NCBI RefSeq assembly: GCF_000014125.1
Contig: NC_008593.1
Span: forward strand, 1,860,001 to 1,924,000
DNA from: Clostridium novyi NT
GTDB lineage: Bacteria; Bacillota; Clostridia; Clostridiales; Clostridiaceae
Length of the DNA stretch: 64,000 nt
Direction of reading: 5' to 3'
Made by a program: the position numbers and the translations under genes
The notes under the pieces: generated by a model
The model's database searches: none
What the model saw: only the letters and a program-made list of their open reading frames with translations
Told to the model about the DNA's origin: nothing
In this document: in pieces, positions 57,118-64,000 of the stretch
Layout: each line of letters opens with the position of its first letter
How positions within the stretch are numbered: position 1 is the first letter of the stretch

Positions 57118-58275
57118 TTATTTTTTATTTGCTTCAAGAATTTTATTTGTTATAACATAAACCAAACATCCACAAAGTATTCCCATAAGAATTGTAATTG
57201 TAAATGCTTTATTACTTAAAGTTACTAATTCTGGAGCATTTATTTCTCTTAACTTCCATAAATCATAATGTGAAGATGTTATTGAAGATGTAAAAGCCGC
57301 TCCAAGTAACCCAAAGCATACAGATACTCCGATTTTAAATATAGGTTCTAGTGGCTTAAAGGCAATAATATTCCCTATCTTTTCAAGTTTAAACCTATTG
57401 AATGCATAAATCATCAATGCAAATGTAATTATAGTAGCAATTATTAATATTAAAATTTTAAATTTATTGGGTATACAATACCTATTAGAGTAATACATGT
57501 TAGTATAATAATTGTAAGATTCATTATGGTCAGGTATCTCGTATACAATTCTAAAACAATAAGATGAAGGCGTTAATGAAGAACATATATCAACTATTTT
57601 ATCTTGTATACCCTGAAAGTATGTAGAATCCTTACTAAATCCATATAATGATATAATTTCATTTACAAGCATTGATAATCCAATTGGTAATATTAAAAAT
57701 ATTGCTCCTACTATTCCACCTAAACCACATATTCCACTTAAACATTGTATAAGCATTATAAATGTAAGAATAAATATACTAACCAATAAATTCATACAAA
57801 TCCAAGTTAAAATCATTCTAGAAGTAACATAACTTCCAAGCAAGTTTATATTCATAAGATACACTGCATATATGATAAAATATCCTATGGCTAAAGGAAC
57901 TATCATTGTTATAAATATAGAAAGCCATTTTGTAAATATAATTTCTTTCTTTTTAAATGGCATGGAACTTAAAATATCATATTTTCTCCCAATTAAGTCA
58001 TATCCAACAACACATGTAGCAATAGCTATAATTAAAATAGCCATAAGAACAAACGTATCTCTATTTTCTAAATGCCTAAATAATGACTGTTTGTTCATTG
58101 CAAATATTTGTGATTGAGACATATCTCCATAATTTCTGCATTCCTTTATAGAATCAATTGTATTTATAAATGGCATTATAATCATTGATAACACTTGCAA
58201 ATAAAATATTATTGCTATTGCTCTTATATTTCTCCATTCTTTATAAAACAGAGCTTTATTAAAATAATTCTTCAT
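57118..58275 (-). CDS. ABC transporter permease (YtrC/D-like)
   Basis: 385 residues with about eight membrane helices; KALFYKEWRNIRAIAIIFY and YDLIGRKYDILSSMPFKKKE are typical of the permeases paired with YtrB-type ATPases. It overlaps the preceding ATPase gene by 17 bases, so the two are coupled. A substrate cannot be told from the sequence. Confidence 0.85.
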   Translation of the reverse strand: MKNYFNKALFYKEWRNIRAIAIIFYLQVLSMIIMPFINTIDSIKECRNYGDMSQSQIFAMNKQSLFRHLENRDTFVLMAILIIAIATCVVGYDLIGRKYDILSSMPFKKKEIIFTKWLSIFITMIVPLAIGYFIIYAVYLMNINLLGSYVTSRMILTWICMNLLVSIFILTFIMLIQCLSGICGLGGIVGAIFLILPIGLSMLVNEIISLYGFSKDSTYFQGIQDKIVDICSSLTPSSYCFRIVYEIPDHNESYNYYTNMYYSNRYCIPNKFKILILIIATIITFALMIYAFNRFKLEKIGNIIAFKPLEPIFKIGVSVCFGLLGAAFTSSITSSHYDLWKLREINAPELVTLSNKAFTITILMGILCGCLVYVITNKILEANKK

Positions 58276-59152
58276 AATTTACCTCCTCCCCAACAGAGTA
58301 TATAAACATATCTTCAAGACTTAAATCTATTTCCTCTCTAAACATAATTCCACAGCTATCTAATTTATTTAAAAATTCTTCTCCATAATTTTTTGTAACT
58401 ATATTATGCACTCTTCCTATTTTCTCAACATTAATCACATCGTCCCATTTTTCTAAATCTTTTGGAGGATTTTCTCTAAATACTACCTGTATTTTTCTAA
58501 TAGACTGTTTCATATTTTCTATGGAATTTAAATATTTAATCTCACCTCCATTGATTATTGCAATACTATCACAAATTCTTTCAAGTTCATTTAAATTGTG
58601 TGATGATATTATAATTGTTGTTCCCCTATCTACCACTTCTTCTAGTAAAATCTTAAAAAACTTCTTCTTAACTATAGGATCAAGTCCATTTGTAGGCTCG
58701 TCTAAAACTAATATATCTGGCATAATACTTAAATTAATCATTATTGAAACTCTCATTTTCATACCTTTTGAAAATTTTCTTATGGACTTTTTTACAGGTA
58801 ACTTAAATATCTCATTTAATTTAAAAAATTTTTCTATATCGAAATTTTCATAAGATAACTTATAAAACTTAGCAATAGTTTTTAAGTTAAACGTATTAAT
58901 AAAATTATTATCATCAGTTATATATCCAATAGTTTTCTTTATTTTAGGATTTTCATAAATTGGCTCGTCATTTACTGTTATTTTTCCATTATCCACATCA
59001 TAAATTCCCACTAGATGCTTTATAATAGTTGTTTTACCTGCTCCATTAGGTCCTATAAGTCCAAAAATACTTCCCTTTTTCACTTCAAAACTTATATTGT
59101 TTAAAACTTTCTTATCACCTAATGTTTTTGAAACATCAGTAACCTTTATCAT
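58259..59152 (-). CDS. ABC transporter ATP-binding protein (YtrB-like)
   Basis: 297 residues: GLIGPNGAGKTT, signature FSKGMKMRV, ILVLDEPTNGLDP and SSHNL. It overlaps the GntR gene by 4 bases (ATGA) and the permease by 17, as in GntR-YtrBCD operons of Firmicutes, which answer to cell-wall stress. An ATPase of this subtype lacks the long C-terminal domain of the second one in the operon. Confidence 0.9.
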   Translation of the reverse strand: MIKVTDVSKTLGDKKVLNNISFEVKKGSIFGLIGPNGAGKTTIIKHLVGIYDVDNGKITVNDEPIYENPKIKKTIGYITDDNNFINTFNLKTIAKFYKLSYENFDIEKFFKLNEIFKLPVKKSIRKFSKGMKMRVSIMINLSIMPDILVLDEPTNGLDPIVKKKFFKILLEEVVDRGTTIIISSHNLNELERICDSIAIINGGEIKYLNSIENMKQSIRKIQVVFRENPPKDLEKWDDVINVEKIGRVHNIVTKNYGEEFLNKLDSCGIMFREEIDLSLEDMFIYSVGEEVNYEELF

Positions 59153-59529
59153 TTCTTTTTCACCTCTTTATAAAGATCCTCTATAATTTCTATCATATCT
59201 TCCTTTTCAATTCCCATATAATATGCTTCTACTATAATTTTTTTAATATCATCCTTTAACTTTTCCATGCTTTCTTCCTCCACTTTAGGTTTATAATTAG
59301 AAGATACAAATGTACCTTTTCCTCTTAGAGTTTCAGTAACTCCTTGTCTTTCAAGTTCCATATATGCTCTACTAACAGTATTAGGATTAGCAGTAATCAT
59401 GGATGACATTTCTCTAACTGACGGAAGCTTATCTCCAGGTCTTAGTATCCCCTTTAAAATATTCTCTTTTATTGAATCTATTATTTGCTCGTATATAGGC
59501 CGACTATTTCTACTATCGATTTTTATCAA
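59149..59529 (-). CDS. GntR-family repressor, YtrA subfamily
   Basis: 126 residues: winged-helix DNA-binding domain (RPIYEQIIDSIKENILKGIL, SVREMSSMITANPNTVSRAY) and the short helical C-terminus of the YtrA group. GGGAGG lies 10 bases before TTG 59529, giving the usual N-terminus MIKIDSRNSRPIYEQ; the upstream TTG at 59547 would include the ribosome site. It heads a five-gene operon with two ABC transporters and likely represses it through the operator at 59616-59658. Confidence 0.9.
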   Translation of the reverse strand: MIKIDSRNSRPIYEQIIDSIKENILKGILRPGDKLPSVREMSSMITANPNTVSRAYMELERQGVTETLRGKGTFVSSNYKPKVEEESMEKLKDDIKKIIVEAYYMGIEKEDMIEIIEDLYKEVKKK

Positions 59530-59615
59530 ATTTCTTTCACCTCCCAAATAAAAATCTACTTAACATACGCCACATTGAATTTAATAAAATACATTTAAAT
59601 ATATGAAGTGTATTA

Positions 59616-59658
59616 AGTGTACTAAGTGTATTAATTTAACTAGTACACTTAGTACACT
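59616..59658. promoter_or_regulatory. YtrA-type operator
   Basis: AGTGTACTAAGTGTA and its exact reverse complement TACACTTAGTACACT are separated by 13 bases; the inner part is AGTGTA-N13-TACACT, as known for YtrA of B. subtilis. A further direct copy (AAGTGTA) lies to the left at about 59606. It lies directly downstream of the promoter, so a bound repressor would block RNA polymerase. Confidence 0.88.
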
Positions 59659-59661
59659 ATT

Positions 59662-59690
59662 AGTATAATGCTATTACTTAAGTTTGTAAA
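59662..59690 (-). promoter_or_regulatory. Promoter of GntR-ABC operon
   Basis: TTTACA (59685-59690, minus strand) and TATACT (59662-59667) are exactly 17 bases apart; the operator begins within the first transcribed bases. Confidence 0.8.
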
Positions 59691-59710
59691 CCCCATTTTT
59701 TCAAAATAAA

Positions 59711-59746
59711 AAAATTGATTGCAATTACTACTTTGCAATCAATTTT
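59711..59746 (-). terminator. Terminator overlapping patatin gene end
   Basis: AAAATTGATTGCAA pairs with TTGCAATCAATTTT; the patatin TGA (59739-59741) is part of the stem. Confidence 0.78.
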
Positions 59747-60677
59747 TATTCTGACTTCTATATCTCTTTTTATACTCATTAAAATCCCACTTACTCAAAA
59801 ACCTTTCTGCACTTTTATACCCTGCTTTAAAAAGCTTTAAGCTAGTTTTTTTATCTATATCAAAATCTGTTGTATTAACACCTAATGTAGGTATTGGTAT
59901 TGTCCTTACCCAATTTTTATTAGTAACATATACCTCTTCATTTTTATTTAACATAGCTTTATTTATATCCATTACAAAATGAATAAAATCATCCTCTCCC
60001 TTAGATGTAAAACTACTACTATTAGATATAAGTTTCATTCCTATGGTAGGCCATTTAGGTATTCCATCTACATCAAATATCCATATAGGATAATTGCTAA
60101 GTATTCCTCCATCAACTATAAAGCTTACTTTATTTTTGTATTTAAGCTTAACTGGTTTAAAATAAAGGGGGATGCTTATGCTCATTCTAACAGCTCTTGC
60201 AATATCCATTTCCATTGGATTAATGCCATATTTTTTTATATCATCAGGTAAAATAAGCATATCTCCTCTAGTTATATCCGAAGCAATTATTTTTAAACGA
60301 CTTTTTCCATTTTTACTTACATCCTTAAACTTTGTTTTTCCCTTTGCAATAAGTAACATTCTCATAAACTTTTCTATAGCATCTCCAGAATATATCCCCT
60401 TATTTTTTATCAAAGAGACGCCCTTACTTATAAACTCTGTAGGCTTAAAATTATATAAAAACTTTTCATCTAAAAATTTACTATAATCTATGTTTATAAT
60501 AATTTCTCTTAGTTCTTTGCTAGTATATCCTACCGCTACTAATGCAGCTATCATCGCTCCAGCCGATGTTCCTGCAACATTCTCTATTATACAGCCTTTA
60601 TCCTCTAAACACGCTACAGCTCCAACTAAACCAATTCCTTTTACTCCTCCACCTTCAAATACAGCATCAATTTTCAT
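59739..60677 (-). CDS. Patatin-like phospholipase
   Basis: 312 residues: FEGGGVKGIGLVGAVAC, GTSAGAM (catalytic Ser near 40), DITRGDM and VDGGILSNYPIW (catalytic Asp). It differs from the patatin at 35306-36160 in length and C-terminus, so it is another subgroup. It presumably hydrolyses membrane lipids. Single gene, divergent from the thiamine operon. Confidence 0.9.
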   Translation of the reverse strand: MKIDAVFEGGGVKGIGLVGAVACLEDKGCIIENVAGTSAGAMIAALVAVGYTSKELREIIINIDYSKFLDEKFLYNFKPTEFISKGVSLIKNKGIYSGDAIEKFMRMLLIAKGKTKFKDVSKNGKSRLKIIASDITRGDMLILPDDIKKYGINPMEMDIARAVRMSISIPLYFKPVKLKYKNKVSFIVDGGILSNYPIWIFDVDGIPKWPTIGMKLISNSSSFTSKGEDDFIHFVMDINKAMLNKNEEVYVTNKNWVRTIPIPTLGVNTTDFDIDKKTSLKLFKAGYKSAERFLSKWDFNEYKKRYRSQNKN

Positions 60678-60827
60678 AATAACTCCTAAATATATTCATT
60701 CACTTTATAATATTCTTCATATCATTATAAGTTACATACAAATTATATACATTTCCACAAATTATGATGAAATAAATAAACTTTATTAATTACTTCATTT
60801 AAATAAAATGCAAAAAATATGTAATTA

Positions 60828-60836
60828 TGCTATAAT
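60828..60836 (+). promoter_or_regulatory. Thiamine operon promoter
   Basis: TGCTATAAT is an extended -10 element about 20 bases before the TPP aptamer. The rest of 60678-60827 is AT-rich with no other signal seen. Confidence 0.6.
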
Positions 60837-60856
60837 TATAATAAAATCAAACATTA

Positions 60857-60944
60857 AGTTGCAGGGGTGCCTAACTTAGGCTGAGAAGAAATTTTTCTAA
60901 CCCTTAGAACCTGAAACTAGGTAATTCTAGCGGAGGAAGCAATA
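60857..60944 (+). ncRNA. TPP riboswitch (THI element)
   Basis: The aptamer blocks GGGGTGCC, GGCTGAGA, ACCCTTAGAACCTGA and GGTAATTCTAGCGGAGGAA appear in the standard order. It is followed by a terminator at 60973-61007, so the thi operon is turned off when thiamine pyrophosphate is plentiful. Confidence 0.95.
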
Positions 60945-60972
60945 TAGTTTCATATTTTTATTATTGCTTTTA

Positions 60973-61007
60973 TGCGCTCATAATGTTTTACATATGAGCG
61001 CTTTTTT
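60973..61007 (+). terminator. TPP riboswitch terminator
   Basis: GCGCTCATA pairs with TATGAGCGC, then T6. The 120 bases from here to thiD hold only its AGGAGG site and a short inverted TTAATTAA-rich stretch. Confidence 0.85.
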
Positions 61008-61128
61008 ATTAATTAAGTTATAAACTTAGGTTCCGTTAGTTAATTAATTATTACAAGGTATCCCTAAAAATGCAGGATTACTACATAACATTAAAAATTT
61101 GTGTCTATTATATTAGGAGGAATAATCT

Positions 61129-61932
61129 ATGAAAAATGTATTAACTATTGCCGGTTCCGATAGTTGTGGCGGTGCTGGTATACAAGCTGATTTAAAAACC
61201 ATGAGTGCTCTTGGAGTATATGGAATGAGTGTAATATCAGCTGTAACAGCCCAAAATACTAAAGGAGTTATTGCTGTTCAAGAAATCACAAAAGAAATAG
61301 TAGAAGCTCAAATTAGAGCTATATTTGATGATATTAAAGTTGACTCTGTAAAAATAGGTATGGTATCTAATTCAGAAATTATAAAAACAATAAAAGAACT
61401 TTTAATAGAATATAAAGTAACAAATATAGTATTAGACCCTGTAATGATATCTAAAAGTGGATATTATCTTTTAAAGCCAGAAGCTATTGAAGAATTAAAA
61501 GAGCTAATTAAAATTGTAGACATAGTGACACCAAATATACCTGAAGCTGAAGAGCTTTCTAACATGAAAATTACTTGCCAAGAAGAAATGATGGAAGCTG
61601 CATTAAAAATAAATAAATTAGGTGCTAAAAACGTACTGGTTAAAGGTGGACATAGATGTAATGACTCAACAGACATTCTTTATTATGATAAAAAATTTAT
61701 AACATTAGAAGGAAAAAGAATAGCAACTAAAAATACACATGGTACTGGATGTACCCTTTCTTCAGCCATTGCAAGTTACATAGCTAAAGGCTACAGTATA
61801 GAAGATTCAGTAAAGCTTTCTAAAGAATATATTACTGTAGCAATTAAAAACTCTTTTCCAATTGGACATGGAGTTGGTCCTGTTGGACACTTTATAGACC
61901 TATATGAAAGAGCTAATTTAAACTATAAATAG
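61129..61932 (+). CDS. thiD: Hydroxymethylpyrimidine/phosphomethylpyrimidine kinase
   Basis: 267 residues: [20 protein letters not shown] at the N-terminus and the PfkB-type [15 protein letters not shown] anion hole with its catalytic Asp position taken by Cys, as usual in ThiD. It phosphorylates HMP and HMP-P. AGGAGG precedes ATG 61129. First gene of thiDME under the TPP riboswitch. Confidence 0.95.
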   Translation: MKNVLTIAGSDSCGGAGIQADLKTMSALGVYGMSVISAVTAQNTKGVIAVQEITKEIVEAQIRAIFDDIKVDSVKIGMVSNSEIIKTIKELLIEYKVTNIVLDPVMISKSGYYLLKPEAIEELKELIKIVDIVTPNIPEAEELSNMKITCQEEMMEAALKINKLGAKNVLVKGGHRCNDSTDILYYDKKFITLEGKRIATKNTHGTGCTLSSAIASYIAKGYSIEDSVKLSKEYITVAIKNSFPIGHGVGPVGHFIDLYERANLNYK

Positions 61933-61960
61933 TTTTATTATTTAAATAGGAGGATATTAA

Positions 61961-62758
61961 ATGTTAGAAAATATTTGTATTAACTTTAAAAAAGTTAAAG
62001 AGAAAACTCCATTAGTACATTCTATAACAAACTATGTAACTATAAATGATTGTGCCAATATGTTATTAGCTTATGGAGCTTCCCCTGCTATGGTAGAATC
62101 ATTTGATGAAAGTTATGATTTTGCTAAACTAGCTTCTTGTATCTATATAAACTTAGGCACATTAACACGAGAACAAGAACAATCAATTTTAATGGTATGT
62201 ATATCAGCTAAGAATAATAATATTCCTGTTGTACTTGACCCTGTTGCCTGTGGTGCAGTTCCACATAAAATAGCTCTTATAGAAAAGCTTTTTGAAATAG
62301 GAAGAATTGACATTATAAAAGGAAATATAGGCGAAATTAAATCTCTTGCAGGATATAATGCTAAAACACGAGGAGTTGACTCCATAGATAATGGCAATGA
62401 TTCTATAGATGCTTGTATTTCTCTAGCTAAAAAATATAAATGCATAGTAGCTGCAACTGGGGTTAAAGATATAGTAACAGATGGAAAAAGAACAGCATTA
62501 ATTGAAAATGGATCTAAAATGTTAACTTTAATTACTGGTGCTGGATGTATGGTTGGAGCTTTAACTGCTGCAACTGCTGGAGTTGAAGATGACAAATTTA
62601 TTGCTACAATCACATCCATATTATCTATGAATATAGCAGCAGAGCATACTGAAAAAGAGGTTATTGGACCTGGTAGCTTTAAAGTTAAACTTATAGACAA
62701 TATTTATTTATTAAAGGAAAATCATTTAAGGAAAGAAGGTAAAATTAAATGGATATAA
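61961..62758 (+). CDS. thiM: Hydroxyethylthiazole kinase
   Basis: 265 residues: [29 protein letters not shown] and [13 protein letters not shown] with the catalytic Cys of ThiM. It salvages the thiazole half of thiamine. AGGAGG lies before ATG 61961; 28 bases after thiD. Confidence 0.95.
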   Translation: MLENICINFKKVKEKTPLVHSITNYVTINDCANMLLAYGASPAMVESFDESYDFAKLASCIYINLGTLTREQEQSILMVCISAKNNNIPVVLDPVACGAVPHKIALIEKLFEIGRIDIIKGNIGEIKSLAGYNAKTRGVDSIDNGNDSIDACISLAKKYKCIVAATGVKDIVTDGKRTALIENGSKMLTLITGAGCMVGALTAATAGVEDDKFIATITSILSMNIAAEHTEKEVIGPGSFKVKLIDNIYLLKENHLRKEGKIKWI

Positions 62759-63363
62759 ACTATAAATTATATTTAATTACAGATAGAAGCTTTTTAAATG
62801 GACGCTCTTTAGCAGAATGTGTTGAAGATGCTATAAAAGGTGGTGCAACTCTTGTTCAAGTTAGAGAAAAAAATATATCTACTCGTGACTTTTATAATAT
62901 AGCAAGAGAAGTACAAGAGGTTACAACTAAATACAATGTTCCTCTTTTAATAAATGATAGAATTGATATAGCACTTGCCATAAATGCAGATGGAGTTCAT
63001 CTTGGTCAAAGTGATATGCCAATAGAACTTGCAAGAAAAATTCTTGGAGATGATAAAGTTATAGGAATTTCTGCCGGTAATGTTAAAGAAGCCATTGAAG
63101 CTGAAAAAGCTGGAGCAGATTATGTAGGACTTGGAACAGTATTTTTTACAGGAACTAAAAAAGATATTGATGAACCAATAGGACTTGCTGGTTTAAAAGA
63201 AATCACTGAAAAAATAACTATTCCTTCAGTAGCTATAGGAGGAATAAATAAAGAAAATGCCAAATCAGTTTTAGCAACTGGTGTAGATGGCATTTCTGTT
63301 ATATCTGCTATTTTAAAAAATGATGATATACAAGGTGCATCTAAAACTTTAGCAAATATTTAA
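62749..63363 (+). CDS. thiE: Thiamine-phosphate synthase
   Basis: 204 residues: [54 protein letters not shown] and VAIGGIN are the TIM-barrel motifs of ThiE. It couples HMP-PP with thiazole phosphate. The ATG overlaps the thiM end by 10 bases. Confidence 0.95.
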   Translation: MDINYKLYLITDRSFLNGRSLAECVEDAIKGGATLVQVREKNISTRDFYNIAREVQEVTTKYNVPLLINDRIDIALAINADGVHLGQSDMPIELARKILGDDKVIGISAGNVKEAIEAEKAGADYVGLGTVFFTGTKKDIDEPIGLAGLKEITEKITIPSVAIGGINKENAKSVLATGVDGISVISAILKNDDIQGASKTLANI

Positions 63364-63371
63364 TATATGTT

Positions 63372-63412
63372 TAATAGCTAATGGATTAAAATTAATGTCC
63401 ATTAGCTATTTT
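63372..63412 (+). terminator. Terminator after thiE
   Basis: AATAGCTAATGGA pairs with TCCATTAGCTATT, then T5. Confidence 0.8.
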
Positions 63413-63580
63413 TTATTCATCATCTATTTCTAATACCGATTCTTTTTTATAGCTATTGTCTTCCATAGTTTTAGTATATTTTTTGATTTCTTCAACTTCT
63501 TCTTCGTACTTATCTTTGCATTCAGCTTCTTTTCCTATAACTCTTCCATCCTTACATTTATAAAAGAATTCTATCTTCAT
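63413..63580 (-). CDS. Small acidic protein, 55 aa
   Basis: ATG 63580 follows AGGAGGTGA by 5 bases, and the frame gives MKIEFFYKCKDGRVIGKEAE and on through a Lys/Glu-rich helical part to EIDDE. Two Cys residues (9 and 21) might bind a metal. The strong ribosome site makes this a real gene; I know no family for it. Convergent with thiE, sharing its terminator; rightward of it to 63743 the sequence is AT-rich and empty to my eye. Confidence 0.75.
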   Translation of the reverse strand: MKIEFFYKCKDGRVIGKEAECKDKYEEEVEEIKKYTKTMEDNSYKKESVLEIDDE

Positions 63581-63743
63581 AAAATTCACCTCCTATAATT
63601 ATATATTATTCTAAGGTAAATTTTATGCATTACAATACTCATAGTAATTTTTATTTAAATTCTTGTATTTAATATTTAAGATTAACAACTTTTTAATATA
63701 GCAAATTTTTGAGAGAATAAGAAATTAAAAATAATACGATAAA

Positions 63744-63776
63744 AAAGCACTAAGCAAATTAGCTTAGTGCTTTAAG
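63744..63776 (-). terminator. rRNA operon terminator
   Basis: AAAGCACTAAGC pairs with GCTTAGTGCTTT, followed by T6 on the minus strand right after the 5S gene. Confidence 0.85.
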
Positions 63777-63779
63777 TTA

Positions 63780-63896
63780 CCTGGCGACGACCTACTCTTC
63801 CACACCGTCTCCAGTGCAGTACCATCGGCGCTTTGAAGCTTAACCATCGTGTTCGGTATGGGAACGGGTGTTACCTTCAAGCCATAATCACCAGAT
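63780..63896 (-). rRNA. rrf: 5S ribosomal RNA
   Basis: The minus strand reads TCTGGTGATTATGGC at its start, then CCCGTTCCCATACCGAACAC in loop B/C and ends GTCGTCGCCAGGT, the standard 5S pattern of about 117 bases. It follows the 23S gene by about 35 bases. Confidence 0.96.
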
Positions 63897-63932
63897 TGTT
63901 CTTTCAAAATTGCACAGTGATAATAATTATTT

Positions 63933-64000
63933 GATCAAGCCCTCGACCTATTAGTATTGGTCAGCTGAATACATTACTGTACTTACACCTCCAACCTATC
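63933..64000 (-). rRNA. rrl: 23S ribosomal RNA, 3' end only
   Basis: The minus strand ends with CTAATAGGTCGAGGGCTTGA, the conserved 3' terminus of 23S rRNA. Only the last 68 bases or so are in the window. Confidence 0.93.

Overview
The window is very AT-rich, with short intergenic gaps, GGAGG-type ribosome sites and several TTG starts. It carries sporulation genes (ytrH, ytrI, CotF-like coat proteins), both classes of c-di-GMP riboswitch, an L-lactate dehydrogenase and a type I-B CRISPR-Cas locus. Together these point to a spore-forming Clostridium chromosome. The CRISPR repeat (GTTGAAC...ATGTATTTAAAT) is of a kind common in that genus. A species cannot be fixed from the sequence alone; C. 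novyi/C. botulinum group III is a guess.

Layout. 1-4129: minus-strand type I-B interference genes cas6-cas8b-cas7-cas5 (cas5 is cut by the window edge), with a clear promoter at 4149-4177 and a probable internal Cas11b start inside cas8b. 4257-4415: an unlisted 52-aa hydrophobic/basic ORF. 4576-10612: two CRISPR arrays (about 25 and 50 spacers) whose repeats differ at two positions. Each is read leftward from a nearly identical leader on its right side, and a DUF4160-DUF2442 gene pair sits between them. 10715-15311: a cell-surface cassette: a secreted transglutaminase-like protein behind a c-di-GMP-I riboswitch, a class D-like sortase, and an LPXTG adhesin with a long Pro-Glu-Val-Lys stalk behind a c-di-GMP-II riboswitch with terminator. 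15398-27721: YibE/F membrane protein, LysM-anchored 5'-nucleotidase, a split Tm-1-like pair with an AraC regulator that carries a TIM-barrel sensor, a NifU-like/GGGtGRT pair behind a possible leader-peptide attenuator, a short-chain dehydrogenase and a ClpE-like ATPase. 27913-46155: SufS-like aminotransferase, ytrHI, a giant pseudokinase/ATPase/GAF/histidine kinase, patatin, spore coat proteins, a MATE transporter with an odd start codon, class II aldolase, MscS channel, UV endonuclease, EamA transporter, citrate synthase and a cation/proton antiporter. 46872-60677: L-lactate dehydrogenase, a second giant signalling protein ending in a GGEEF diguanylate cyclase, ndk, a Nudix hydrolase, two ABC transporters behind a YtrA-type GntR regulator with a clear operator, and a second patatin. 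60828-63363: TPP riboswitch and thiDME salvage operon. 63413-63580: small acidic protein. 63780-64000: 5S and the 3' end of 23S rRNA, on the minus strand.

How they fit together. The diguanylate cyclase at 47902-53316 could supply the c-di-GMP read by the two riboswitches at 11.5 and 15.2 kb, which are likely to act in opposite directions on adhesin and surface-protein processing (inference). The CRISPR block is the most unusual part: twin leaders with a fixed-spacing inverted repeat, a toxin-like small ORF, a two-gene DUF cassette wedged between arrays, and two spacers that target synonymous variants of one protospacer.
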